The position numbers were made by a program, and so were the translations under genes. Shown here one piece after another: positions 6,257 through 14,540 of a DNA stretch of 57,655 nucleotides (positions are counted from its first letter, which is position 1; each line of letters opens with the position of its first letter). This stretch comes from Halomonas caseinilytica (GTDB taxonomy: Bacteria; Pseudomonadota; Gammaproteobacteria; Pseudomonadales; Halomonadaceae). The notes below the pieces were generated by a model, which had not been told where the DNA came from, ran no database searches, and worked only from the letters and a program-made list of their open reading frames with translations. Location of the stretch: positions 1-57,655 of the forward strand of contig NZ_BDEP01000021.1 of assembly GCF_001662305.1 (NCBI RefSeq). Direction: 5' to 3'.

Positions 6257-8166
6257 GAGGCATCCTCCTCAGCGAGAGCATCCTTCAGCAGGCGAATCAG
6301 GCGGATCAGACGGAACAGCCGCACCAGGACCTCGTCCGGCAGCCGCTCATCATCGTCAGTGCCCCCGATCAGGCCACCGAGCACCGACAGTTCCATGGGA
6401 TAGGCCGGGTTGAGCTCCTCCTCACCCAGCAAGCTGGCGAGCAGCTGCCAGACGCGCTGAGCGCGTTGGCTATGGGCTTGTGCTTCGCTAAGCGGTTCGA
6501 GGGTATAACCGAGCCCATTGTGATAGTCGGGCTGGACCGGGTTGTCGCTGTCGCCGGGGAGGTTGAAGCCGGCCCAGCGCGCGAGCGCCTGAGCAAACTG
6601 GGAAATCTGCAGCCGGAGCTGATACGGCTCGCGGTATCGAGGCTCGACGTACCACAGATCGGTGATTGGGTGCATCGGGCCATTGCTCATCAGCGGAATC
6701 GCCCGCAGCGCATTGTCTTCGAAGTCGTTGGGGGCCTCGCCATGCTCCCGGGTGAGCATGTCACGCAAGCGGCGGTGGCCCTCGGCTTCCTCGACTTCGG
6801 AGAGCGTCAGGGCGTCACGTCGGTCATCCAGCAACGCATCCAGCGTTTCGGTGGACGCCGTGTCATCACTATCCTCTGTGGTGGAGGACGGTGAGGGGAC
6901 GGTGTCGGCCTCCAGTGTGGTCGACGCGACGCTCTCATCTTCAGTACGGGTGGCCAATTGGGCCTCTAGCTCCCGCACCTGTGCCTGCAGGGCTGACACC
7001 TGGTCGTCATCACCACCGGCCGGCGACTCGGTGGGCGCATTCGATGCCGGGGCGTGGGACGGTTCGGCATCCGTCTCCAGGGTCACCGGTTCCCCGGCGC
7101 TGTCTCCCAGTGGCGCCTGATCGTCCGAGCGCGGCGTCGTTCGGGGTGGCTGGCGGTTCCCGGCCTCGGGTTCCGCCGGCCACAGCGGCGGGGCGTTCTC
7201 GGGATCCCGGGCACGCTGGATCTCGGCATCCAGGGGCAGCCAAATGTCCTGGCAGTCGTCAGTGATCGGCCAGCGGCGCTGGCGATACGTCAGGATTTGC
7301 TTCAAGGCATTATCAATTGGGTGCAGGTGAATATCGGTCGAGTGATCCTCCAGCATGCCCAGCAGCCGGTCCTCGACGATCGACCACGGCAGCTCGGTCT
7401 GTTCTTCGTGATCGAACTGGCTGAGGACCTCATGAAAGGCCGGGCCGAATTCCTCTTCAGGCCGCTCGTCGATGTGCTTCCAGATACGCAGGCAGGCCTC
7501 GCGGTAGGCGATGATCTTCTTGATCTGTGGCCGACCGAGTCCGCTTTCCAAGGTGAGGGGCAACGACGGCCAGATATGCTCGACGGTGTAGAGCATCCGC
7601 GAGATGTGACTGACGTCGACAGCAAAGCCGAGCTCACGTGCCTGCCTGGCGAGTGCTCGCTGCGACAGCGTCTCACCGGCTTCCTCCTCGAGCGTATTCT
7701 TGAGTTGCTCGATGCCCAGGGCCTTCTCGATCCAGGCCAGCTCACCGTGGTCCTTGTCCTCGGACAAGTGGCCGGCCAGCACATGCGCCTCGCTGATCCA
7801 AGGGCGGTAAATCACCCAGTTGGTGTTGAAGCGATCCTCCCCGGTTTCCTCATAGAGTTCGTTGAGGATCTGCAGGCGGGTGTTGCCGCCGTCGCTGATC
7901 ATATATTTGTCGTCGCCGGGACGCTGGGTCACCGGCGGTGGTTGCTTCAGCCCCACCTCGCGGATCGAGGCCTTGATCTCCTCATAGCGCGGGTTGCGCT
8001 GCCTCCGCGGGTTGCGGTCATAGGGGCGCAGCTGGTTCAGCGTCACCTGCATGCCGAACTCCTGGGACGGCGGAGCGGCCTCGTTGACGCGTTGCGAGTT
8101 CAGTTGCGGCCCTGGTTTCGTCAGGGCTTCCATCATCTGTTCCTGCGTAGGATGTTTCTTGCTCAT
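6253..8166 (-). CDS. ParB-family partition protein of the ICE, large form
   Basis: The protein (637 residues) is much longer than chromosomal ParB, as usual for PFGI-1-class ICE ParB. A ParB/Srx-like nuclease-fold domain covers about residues 40-135 with the GGNTRLQ motif (93-99). A helix-turn-helix region follows (about 155-200), then an acidic Ser/Thr/Glu-rich linker (about 330-430) and a C-terminal domain. It should work with ParA to keep the excised or integrated element. The MSKKH start is chosen because AGGAG lies 6 bases upstream; the ATG seven codons earlier has a weaker site. Confidence 0.87.
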   Translation of the reverse strand: MSKKHPTQEQMMEALTKPGPQLNSQRVNEAAPPSQEFGMQVTLNQLRPYDRNPRRQRNPRYEEIKASIREVGLKQPPPVTQRPGDDKYMISDGGNTRLQILNELYEETGEDRFNTNWVIYRPWISEAHVLAGHLSEDKDHGELAWIEKALGIEQLKNTLEEEAGETLSQRALARQARELGFAVDVSHISRMLYTVEHIWPSLPLTLESGLGRPQIKKIIAYREACLRIWKHIDERPEEEFGPAFHEVLSQFDHEEQTELPWSIVEDRLLGMLEDHSTDIHLHPIDNALKQILTYRQRRWPITDDCQDIWLPLDAEIQRARDPENAPPLWPAEPEAGNRQPPRTTPRSDDQAPLGDSAGEPVTLETDAEPSHAPASNAPTESPAGGDDDQVSALQAQVRELEAQLATRTEDESVASTTLEADTVPSPSSTTEDSDDTASTETLDALLDDRRDALTLSEVEEAEGHRRLRDMLTREHGEAPNDFEDNALRAIPLMSNGPMHPITDLWYVEPRYREPYQLRLQISQFAQALARWAGFNLPGDSDNPVQPDYHNGLGYTLEPLSEAQAHSQRAQRVWQLLASLLGEEELNPAYPMELSVLGGLIGGTDDDERLPDEVLVRLFRLIRLIRLLKDALAEEDAS

Positions 8167-8202
8167 GTGAGTCTCCTGCCTCTCCATCCATGCGGCGGAG
8201 GG

Positions 8203-8625
8203 TCAATCCAGTTCGCCCTCGGCGCCGCCCGACAGCAGGCGCTCGAGGTTGAGGGTCAGGTCACGCAGCGGGCGGCGGACGGCGTCATCGCGGTTCACGG
8301 GCAACTGGCGATGCAGGCAATACAGGTTGTCGAGGACCACGGTCAGGGCCTCGAGGTCTGTCAATGTCTGCATCTCCAGCTCGGCCAGACGCCGTGATTC
8401 CGCGGCGCTCTCCAGCCGCCGACAGGCGGCGCGCAGCAGCAAGGCGGTGTCGGCCAGCAGGTCATGCCAGGCGGTGAGGTCGGCGCTGGCCAGCCAGTGG
8501 CGCATCAGGTGCTGCATCGGGCACAGCAGATGCAGGTCGGCCTGGGCGACATCCTGGTCGAGGCCCAGATAGCATTCCGGGCAGCCAGGCGTGCACGTGA
8601 GCGGAAAATCGACGATGTCAGCCAT
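8203..8625 (-). CDS. Hypothetical ICE protein with N-terminal Cys cluster
   Basis: The 140-residue protein has Cys11, Cys15 and Cys18 (C-x3-C-x2-C) close to the N-terminus and a further Cys near residue 35, then a helical Leu/Ala/Arg-rich body. The cysteines could bind a metal. I do not recognise the family. The start is set by GGGAGG 9 bases upstream, and because it then overlaps the upstream DUF2786 gene by 8 bases, the spacing habit of this operon. The gene lies between DUF2786 and parB, so it belongs to the partition module. Confidence 0.65.
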   Translation of the reverse strand: MADIVDFPLTCTPGCPECYLGLDQDVAQADLHLLCPMQHLMRHWLASADLTAWHDLLADTALLLRAACRRLESAAESRRLAELEMQTLTDLEALTVVLDNLYCLHRQLPVNRDDAVRRPLRDLTLNLERLLSGGAEGELD

Positions 8626-9322
8626 GACCCAGGGCCTCCCGTTCCGGTGTCTGGATGGCGTCGTGCAGCCGGACTTGCCGACCAGCATCGTAGCCCTGGT
8701 GAACCGCCTGATAATCGTGGTGGCGGAGTTGGCCACGCTGGCGTGGCGTCAGGGAACTGAGCTCGCCCCATTGCCGCTCGGCATAGGCCTCGAGGGCCTC
8801 GGATGCCGCCGGGGAGAGCTCGACCGGCACGATGGATTCCCGCGCACCGGCGACCCAGGCCTCGGCGTAGGCGTCGCCACGGCGGATGCGCGTGGCACGC
8901 TTGATGCGCTTGTTGAGGCCCGACTGGTAGGCCTGGCGATCGCGGATCAATTGGCGTTGCAGGACCGCATAGGCGTAGGCGGCCACCTGGCTGGCCCCGT
9001 CGGTGCCCAGGAACTGCCACTGGCCGATCCAACGCACCTGGGTGCCGCTAAGCCGCGGCGTGGCCGAATAGATGGCCTGGGTGCCGAAGGCGTTATTGAC
9101 CAGGGTGGCAAGCGCATTGAGATAGCGGGGCGGCACCTTGCCAGCCTGAGCGGTGGCCGTGTGATCGGTCACTGACGCCAGGGTGATGTCCTGCTCGCTC
9201 AGCCCATAGCGCTGCATCAGCTGCTGGGCCTGGCGCAGCGCGATGCCTGCCTCGTGGGCATTGGCGCTCTGCGACAGCGCGAGGCAGCGCTCGATCTTGC
9301 GCATGATGCGATCGGGAATCAT
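8618..9322 (-). CDS. DUF2786 domain protein
   Basis: The N-terminal 45 residues (IMRKIERCLALSQSANAHEAG, abridged RKIERCLALSQSANAHEAG, then ALRQAQQLMQRYGLSEQDI) are the DUF2786 helical domain, common in phages and mobile elements. The rest (about 60-200) fits the domain often found with it and contains a conserved Gly/Ala/Tyr helix (AAYAYAVLQRQLIRDRQAY). The biochemical role is unknown; a nucleic-acid role has been guessed for the family. Start and stop overlap the neighbouring genes by 4 and 8 bases. Confidence 0.8.
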   Translation of the reverse strand: MIPDRIMRKIERCLALSQSANAHEAGIALRQAQQLMQRYGLSEQDITLASVTDHTATAQAGKVPPRYLNALATLVNNAFGTQAIYSATPRLSGTQVRWIGQWQFLGTDGASQVAAYAYAVLQRQLIRDRQAYQSGLNKRIKRATRIRRGDAYAEAWVAGARESIVPVELSPAASEALEAYAERQWGELSSLTPRQRGQLRHHDYQAVHQGYDAGRQVRLHDAIQTPEREALGHG

Positions 9323-10020
9323 GAGACACCTCCTGCCGTCAGGGACAGCACGGTGTTGTTGCGTTGGGGGAGGTGAAGCGACGCCGGCTCTTTGAGCAGG
9401 TAGCCCTTGATCCTCCGGTTCGGATGGCCGGGGACACCCACCAGTGAGGCCTCGTGGATGTTGGTCCCATCCTCATGCACCCGGTGGAGGCCCAGTTTCT
9501 GGAAGCGCTGTTGGACGTCTCGCCAGTCACTGACCAGGTCATCGTGCTCGAGACAGAACCGCCGGAAGATGCCCGGGCTCACCAACAGCCAGGTGCCCTC
9601 GACGCCATGAACCAGGGCACCGCGGGTATTGGTATTCAGGCGTCCCTCCTTGAGCCCCCGCTGCAGCCAGTAGAGAAAGACTTCGCCGATCGACCGGGGG
9701 CTCGGCGCGGCATCCCCGGGGACATCGTCGACGGCCGCGACACGTGAACGCCTGTCCGGTGCCTGACGGCCATGTTCGATGGCCGAGGCAATCGCCAGGA
9801 ATTCACTGACCCGGCGGAGATTGGACATCCACCCATTGCGAGACGGCTTTTCCAGGAGCCTGAACACCCCCTGACGGACATCGTCGCTTTGCAGCAGATG
9901 GGCATATTGCCCCGAGAGGTGTTCAAACGCGGCGACGATACCGTCGCGCTGCGCCTGTTCAAGCGACGGGGCCGCCAGTTGGTCGAGGGGTTGTTCCGGA
10001 TCTCGACGTTCAGTGTACAT
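9319..10020 (-). CDS. Stand-alone TraI_2_C (DUF1528) domain protein
   Basis: Residues about 110-220 match the C-terminal domain of MOB-H relaxases (TraI_2_C): FLYWLQRGLKEGRLNTN, LVSPGIFRRF and VQQRFQKLGLHRVHEDGTNI stretches, then a GYLL motif. The HD-type relaxase domain normally found N-terminal to it is absent; instead there are about 100 residues of unrelated helical sequence. It may be a DNA-binding accessory factor derived from a relaxase. The ATG chosen has GGAGG 5 bases upstream; the frame stays open 30 codons further up without a good site. It overlaps DUF2786 by four bases. Confidence 0.8.
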   Translation of the reverse strand: MYTERRDPEQPLDQLAAPSLEQAQRDGIVAAFEHLSGQYAHLLQSDDVRQGVFRLLEKPSRNGWMSNLRRVSEFLAIASAIEHGRQAPDRRSRVAAVDDVPGDAAPSPRSIGEVFLYWLQRGLKEGRLNTNTRGALVHGVEGTWLLVSPGIFRRFCLEHDDLVSDWRDVQQRFQKLGLHRVHEDGTNIHEASLVGVPGHPNRRIKGYLLKEPASLHLPQRNNTVLSLTAGGVS

Positions 10021-10240
10021 AGGCCCCTCCAGTCTGATACGCGAGGCGTTGCGCCCGCCGAAGGCGCGCGATGGCATTACGCTGTGAGCGAACATCGCTC
10101 GGCGTGGCACTGGTGAACACTGGCGGCAGGCCCGGCCGGGTCATCCGCAGATGCCCGCCCCGGGTGCGCTGGATGTGCCAGCCGTGATTGCGGGCATACC
10201 GCACGACGCGCTCGACGCCCTTCCCGAACTGGTTAGCCAT
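10010..10240 (-). CDS. HicA-like RNA-binding protein without HicB partner
   Basis: The 76-residue protein has the HicA/YcfA small double-stranded-RNA-binding fold pattern: a basic helix, a GGHLRM strand with the conserved His (His30), the PVFTSATPSD turn and a final basic helix (RNAIARLRRAQR). Free HicA toxins cut mRNA and are paired with HicB; no HicB-like gene is next to it, and both neighbours overlap it. It is therefore more likely a domesticated RNA-binding protein of the element than an active toxin module. AGGAGG is 7 bases before the ATG. Confidence 0.72.
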   Translation of the reverse strand: MANQFGKGVERVVRYARNHGWHIQRTRGGHLRMTRPGLPPVFTSATPSDVRSQRNAIARLRRAQRLAYQTGGAYVH

Positions 10241-10442
10241 GGCGGACCTCCTCGAGCAGCTGCTCGCTGTGGTGGACGTGGTCCCGGAACAGATCCAGCT
10301 GGCCCTCCAGGGCGTGGATCAATTGGCGCTTCCGAGCGCGTAAGGCCTGGACGTCGCCCTCCAGCTGCTGGCATTGCACGCGCAGTTCGGCCAGGCGTGC
10401 TTCCAGCTCGGTAAGCTCCTGTTTCATTGTCTGCTCGTCCAT
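10233..10442 (-). CDS. Small coiled-coil protein
   Basis: The protein has 69 residues, almost wholly a predicted coiled coil with heptad-spaced Leu (ELEARLAELRVQCQQLEG and following) and a His-rich end. No family was recognised. The ATG overlaps the upstream HD-hydrolase stop (ATGA); a GTG one codon earlier is also possible. AGGAGG lies a few bases upstream. It overlaps the HicA-like gene by 8 bases, which suggests they are made in step. It may be a dimerisation partner for a neighbour, but nothing shows this. Confidence 0.6.
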   Translation of the reverse strand: MDEQTMKQELTELEARLAELRVQCQQLEGDVQALRARKRQLIHALEGQLDLFRDHVHHSEQLLEEVRHG

Positions 10443-11215
10443 CACGCCTCCTCCCGCTCGACCAGGAGCTCCTCGAGCCGCAGCCCCCAGGCGAGGGCGG
10501 CGATATCCGGGGACCAGGGTTCAATGGGTTCTTCGAGTGGCTCGACGCCCTTGAGGCAGGGCCACTCCATTGGCGAGTCCGGCAGCAGGTCGCGCCGTTC
10601 GGTGGCGAGTAACTGCAGGTCAGCGGACTTGACGCTGGCTGGCAGCACAGGATCCACGCTGAATCGCTGGGCAATGGCGGACCAGAGGCGTTTCTCGATA
10701 GCCTGGTAGGTCGGCAGCATCGATTTCAGCGGCGAGACCATGTCGCCGATGTAGGCTTCGGTGGCGTCGTGCAGCAAGGCCGCCAGGGCGTCCTCACGGG
10801 GGACGATCTCGCTGACATGCACACAGTGCTGAGCGACGGAATAGAACCGGCGAGAGTGGCCACCGAATCGGCAGATGCGTGACAGCGCCTGGGCAATGTC
10901 CTGGTCATCGATGTTCTGCCACGCAGGAAACGTCAGTGACATAGGCGTGCCAGAAGCTGTCAGAATCGTGGGCGTTGGCGTGGTGGCCAGTGCCTGGTCG
11001 ACCTGCCGCTGATCGAGTGCGTCACGCACCTGATCGGCAATGGCCTGGCCGCTGTAGCGGCCTTGGCCATCTGGCTCGGCATGAATGCCAAGCATGCCGG
11101 CGACCCGGAGCAGTGCCGACTCTGCCGTGATCAATCGCGCGATCTCCACCTCCATGTGGTTGATCATGCGGCTAGTGGGATCCAAGCCAACGGTCGAGGT
11201 GGAAGGCGTATTCAT
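10442..11215 (-). CDS. HD-domain phosphohydrolase (YfbR-like)
   Basis: The C-terminal part (about residues 95-215) is an HD phosphohydrolase: His130, His149-Asp150 and Asp199, with the phage-like run SRICRFGGHSRRFYSVAQH and LLHDATEAYIGDMVSPLK. Relatives such as YfbR remove phosphate from deoxynucleoside monophosphates, so an effect on nucleotide pools during element replication is possible. The N-terminal 90 residues have no recognised domain and may be a separate fold. GGGAGG precedes the ATG by 6 bases; both ends overlap neighbours by four bases. Confidence 0.82.
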   Translation of the reverse strand: MNTPSTSTVGLDPTSRMINHMEVEIARLITAESALLRVAGMLGIHAEPDGQGRYSGQAIADQVRDALDQRQVDQALATTPTPTILTASGTPMSLTFPAWQNIDDQDIAQALSRICRFGGHSRRFYSVAQHCVHVSEIVPREDALAALLHDATEAYIGDMVSPLKSMLPTYQAIEKRLWSAIAQRFSVDPVLPASVKSADLQLLATERRDLLPDSPMEWPCLKGVEPLEEPIEPWSPDIAALAWGLRLEELLVEREEA

Positions 11216-11616
11216 GACACACCTCCCTTATCGGATTCGACGTGCCAGAAGCGCCGCATCAATGCCTCACCGTCGTCCAGGGACTCGTGAAGTTCGTGAC
11301 CGGAGTAAGCGGACCACTCGATCACAGTGAGCGCAGCCCGTTGCAGGTTGCGGTCCAGGCAGCGCAGGCGGGTGAGTTCGAGCGGCCACTCGGGGCCGTT
11401 GTAGATAGCGAGCAAGATCCGGCGACAGTGGTGGCTCTGGCCGCTATGGCCCTGGGCCACCTCAGCCAAGCGCTCAAGTGCCGTGGGGCCGCTCTGGTCC
11501 AGTGTGCTGAGGCGCTGCTCAACGGTAGCCTCTTCTGCGGCGTGTCTCTCGAGGGCGAGACGACTGCGCTCGTTGAGTCGCTGTGACACCTTGGGCATAC
11601 GGGCATCGGTGGTCAT
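11212..11616 (-). CDS. DUF7673-like ICE protein
   Basis: The 134-residue product contains the stretch RRILLAIYNGPEWPLELTRLR and a following LTVIEWSAYSGHELHE segment, which I associate with the DUF7673 family of ICE and plasmid proteins of unknown function. The N-terminal 45 residues are charged and helical. Start chosen by AGGAGG 6 bases upstream; the frame extends 26 codons further without a site. It overlaps both neighbours by four bases and so is part of the parA-dnaB transcript. Confidence 0.66.
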   Translation of the reverse strand: MTTDARMPKVSQRLNERSRLALERHAAEEATVEQRLSTLDQSGPTALERLAEVAQGHSGQSHHCRRILLAIYNGPEWPLELTRLRCLDRNLQRAALTVIEWSAYSGHELHESLDDGEALMRRFWHVESDKGGVS

Positions 11617-12188
11617 GCGGCACCTCCTTGCTTCGGCGGATCCAGGACCAGCTTGTTGCCGACCATGCGACCGGACCATCCACTGAGCTGGCACCAGTCC
11701 TCAGCGGCTTGAATGATCTGGTCGCGCAGCGGTTCCCGGTACTCGGGATGGCTGAGCGCCAGGTGCCCGGACATGTCCGAGATCAAGCCCAATGCGCCGG
11801 CATACTGCATGTGCAGTTTGCGGTTCTCTTGCTCGAGCTCGTCGGTACGGTCTTGCTTCAGTTCCCGCTGACGCTGCTCAGCCTCGTATTCCTCGGCATA
11901 TTCGATGGCATTCAGCCACGGTGAATTGGCGCTAGAGTGTTCGCCAATATCGCGGCCGGTGATCTCCATGACGGCTGCGGCGAGCCTGTCTGCCATCTCT
12001 TCGGCGGTATCACGCTGTTCAAGGGTATTGTCGTGGCTGGTGTCTTCCCGCTGGAGCTGACGTTCGAGCTCCTGGATCCGTTCAGCGGCCCGCCAGGCTG
12101 GGGTTTCCTCCAGTGCTTGAGCTCCGCACGAACGCGCTTGCTGGATGCGACCCAGGTCGCGGAGATAGTTGGTATCAATCGGTGTCAT
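11613..12188 (-). CDS. Coiled-coil hypothetical protein downstream of dnaB
   Basis: The 191-residue protein has two coiled-coil stretches (about residues 35-75 and 95-125, rich in Glu, Gln, Arg and Leu) and a C-terminal globular part with Trp and Gly. No family was recognised. GGGAGG lies 7 bases before the chosen ATG, which overlaps the dnaB stop by four bases. Its place directly after dnaB makes a helicase-associated role possible (a loader or adaptor), but there is no motif such as an AAA+ ATPase to support this. Confidence 0.6.
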   Translation of the reverse strand: MTPIDTNYLRDLGRIQQARSCGAQALEETPAWRAAERIQELERQLQREDTSHDNTLEQRDTAEEMADRLAAAVMEITGRDIGEHSSANSPWLNAIEYAEEYEAEQRQRELKQDRTDELEQENRKLHMQYAGALGLISDMSGHLALSHPEYREPLRDQIIQAAEDWCQLSGWSGRMVGNKLVLDPPKQGGAA

Positions 12189-13585
12189 GACAGAACCTCC
12201 CGGTGTTTCCACTCGAGGTTCTCGAACCGCGTTTGTTCATCGAGCCACGCCAGGTGGACGATGCCGGTCGGTCCATTGCGCTGTTTGCCGAGGATCAACT
12301 CGGCCAGGCCGTGGTTCTCGGGGTTGTCGGGGTGATAGACCTCGTCGCGGTAGATGAAGCCGATAAGATCGGCATCCTGCTCGAGCGAGCCCGAGTCCCG
12401 GAGATCGGCCATCGTCGGACGCTTGTTCGGGCGATTTTCCAGTTGACGGTTGAGCTGGGAGAGCGCGACGACCGGACAGCTCAGCTCCTTGGCGGTGGCT
12501 TTCAGGATCCGGCTGATGGCACTGATCTCGAGGTTGCGGTTCTCGCCGGCACTCGGCTCGGTCAGCATCTGCAGGTAGTCGACCAGAATCAGCGCTGGAC
12601 GGCCGTGTTTGCGGGCAATACGTCGTGCGCGGGTCTTCAGGGTCGAGGCATGGAGGCCGCCTTCATCATCGATGAACAGGCGGTTCTCGAAGTCCCTGGC
12701 CTTGGCGACCGCCGCGGCTAGGGACGGCCATTGGTCGTCCTCGAGCTGGCCGGACCGCAATGCCTGCAGGGGGAGATGGCCGATACTGGCCAGCAGGCGG
12801 AGCATGAGGTCCTCGCGGGGCATCTCCAGCGAAAACACGATCACTGGCCCCTGTGCCTGGGTCGCCGTCGACGCTAGGACGTTCTCGGCGATGCCCATGC
12901 CCAGAGCGGACTTGCCCATCGAGGGGCGCCCGGCGAGGATCACCAGCTCGGCGGGCTGCAGACCGGTGGTCATCCGGTCGACGTCGGTGAAACCTGTCGG
13001 CACGCCGGTGATACCGCCGTCAGATTGGGACGCGATGTCGATGCGGTTGACCACCTCTTCCAGGATTTCCTTGACGGAGCCCAGGGCGTGCCGTCGGTCA
13101 TCGACGAGCTCGAACAGTTGTTGTTCGGCGGCCTCGATGATCGATGTCGCACTACGCCCCTGGGCATCGAGCGCCTGCCGGTTGAGCGCCACGGCCGTCT
13201 GTGACAGTTGCCGCAGCTGGTAGCGATCGCGGACGATTTCGGCGTAGGCGCTGATGTTGGCGGCGGACGGCGTATGCCGGGCAATCTCGGCGAGATAATT
13301 CAGGCCGCCGACCGTCTCCAGACGGCTGTGTTGCTCGAGAGCCTCAGACAGCGTCACGACATCAATCGGCGCGTCCTGGGCGATGAGATCGCGCATCGCG
13401 TCGAAGATGTGGCGGTGTTCAGGCCGATAGAACATGCCGCCATCAAGACGATCGGCGATGTCATCCCAGGCGCGGTTGTCGAGCATGAGGCCACCGATGA
13501 CGGACTGCTCGGCCTCGAGGCTGTGCGGTAGCTGGTAGCCGATCTGTGGCACGTCAGTGTGCTGGACGGGAGCATCAGTGTTCAT
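12185..13585 (-). CDS. dnaB: Replicative DNA helicase DnaB, ICE copy
   Basis: The 466-residue protein has the full DnaB layout: N-terminal helical domain (about 20-120), linker, and RecA-like helicase domain with Walker A GRPSMGKSALG (219-229), Walker B LILVDYLQML and the LSQLNRQLENR motif. As a hexameric 5'-3' helicase it would unwind the element's replication fork. An element-borne DnaB together with SSB and an STY4528-type protein suggests self-directed replication. The start overlaps the parA stop by 11 bases. Confidence 0.95.
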   Translation of the reverse strand: MNTDAPVQHTDVPQIGYQLPHSLEAEQSVIGGLMLDNRAWDDIADRLDGGMFYRPEHRHIFDAMRDLIAQDAPIDVVTLSEALEQHSRLETVGGLNYLAEIARHTPSAANISAYAEIVRDRYQLRQLSQTAVALNRQALDAQGRSATSIIEAAEQQLFELVDDRRHALGSVKEILEEVVNRIDIASQSDGGITGVPTGFTDVDRMTTGLQPAELVILAGRPSMGKSALGMGIAENVLASTATQAQGPVIVFSLEMPREDLMLRLLASIGHLPLQALRSGQLEDDQWPSLAAAVAKARDFENRLFIDDEGGLHASTLKTRARRIARKHGRPALILVDYLQMLTEPSAGENRNLEISAISRILKATAKELSCPVVALSQLNRQLENRPNKRPTMADLRDSGSLEQDADLIGFIYRDEVYHPDNPENHGLAELILGKQRNGPTGIVHLAWLDEQTRFENLEWKHREVLS

Positions 13586-14438
13586 GGCGGCCTCCTTGTG
13601 CCTGCAAGGTGGCCTGCAGTCCCGTTAGTGCCGGCGCCCATGCCGGGTTGAGTTCGCTGGCGACGTCGATGATCTGATCGGCGCCGGCCGGGGCGACGCG
13701 GTCCCGATAGGGTTTGCGGGGCTCGAAACGATGAATCGGCTGGCCGATGGCGCTGGCCATTCGGAACGCTGTCAGGTTTTTAAGGTTGTTATCCATGACC
13801 GTGACGCGACCGTCCGGATCGTCGTAGAAGTCGAGCAGAAAGTCGGAAACACTCTTTGAGGATCGGGTGTGGTCGAGTCGGTTGAGCATCAGGGAGATGC
13901 GCGGCAGGTCCAAAGCGGTGTAGCGCGTCAGCGGCTCGAGGTCATCAAGGAGGCCGACGGTGCCGCGGATGAACTCCCGGGCGGAGAGCGCATCAATCGT
14001 GATTGGCGACAGTGCGTGGTCGGCAGCCAGTATGGCGGCCTCGAGCATGATGGAGCGGGCACCCTGGGTGTCGATCAGGATGACATCGTAGTCGGGCAAC
14101 TGGCCGAGCAGGTGGTGAAGTCTAATGCGACCGTCCGGCGCCCCATGTAGCAGCTGGGGAAGCTGACCCTGGCCGTCGTTGGAGGTAATCAAATCCAGCC
14201 CCTCGATTGTGGTCGAGGAGATGATTTGCTCGGGCTCGGTGATGTTGAGAGCGATCAGCTCGTAGATCCCGCCCGGGGCGTCGTGGGCGAGTGGGTAGTA
14301 GCTGCTCAGCGTGGGCTGAGGATCGAAGTCGATCAGCAGGACGCGGTAGCCGGCATCGGCCAGCAAGCCGCCGAGATTGGCGGTCGTGGTCGTCTTGCCG
14401 ACGCCGCCCTTGGAAGAGATGATGGATGTGACGCGCAT
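13575..14438 (-). CDS. parA: ParA-family partition ATPase of the ICE
   Basis: The 287-residue protein starts with the deviant Walker A KGGVGKTT (residues 10-17), then LLIDFDPQP (Walker A' Asp region) and DVILIDTQGA (Walker B). It is a cytoplasmic nucleoid-binding ATPase that, with ParB, keeps the element through division; in PFGI-1-class ICEs (soj) it is also the gene nearest the attachment site, as here. It heads the long minus-strand operon, so its leader should hold the main promoter. GGGG precedes the ATG by 7 bases. Confidence 0.93.
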   Translation of the reverse strand: MRVTSIISSKGGVGKTTTTANLGGLLADAGYRVLLIDFDPQPTLSSYYPLAHDAPGGIYELIALNITEPEQIISSTTIEGLDLITSNDGQGQLPQLLHGAPDGRIRLHHLLGQLPDYDVILIDTQGARSIMLEAAILAADHALSPITIDALSAREFIRGTVGLLDDLEPLTRYTALDLPRISLMLNRLDHTRSSKSVSDFLLDFYDDPDGRVTVMDNNLKNLTAFRMASAIGQPIHRFEPRKPYRDRVAPAGADQIIDVASELNPAWAPALTGLQATLQAQGGRHEH

Positions 14439-14445
14439 GCGAAAT

Positions 14446-14471
14446 CCCCGTGTCGTGGTGAACGAACGGGG
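14446..14471 (-). promoter_or_regulatory. Possible leader hairpin over the parA ribosome binding site
   Basis: CCCCGT and ACGGGG, 14 bases apart, can pair in the parA transcript. The 3' arm contains the GGGG that serves as ribosome binding site, so folding could limit parA translation. The arms are only 6 bases, so this is a weak call. Confidence 0.25.
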
Positions 14472-14540
14472 TTACATGGTTCATCTGGTAAGACTATCGA
14501 TAGAGCTGTCGCTAGGTCTGCTGTGTTGATCCCAAGTCCA

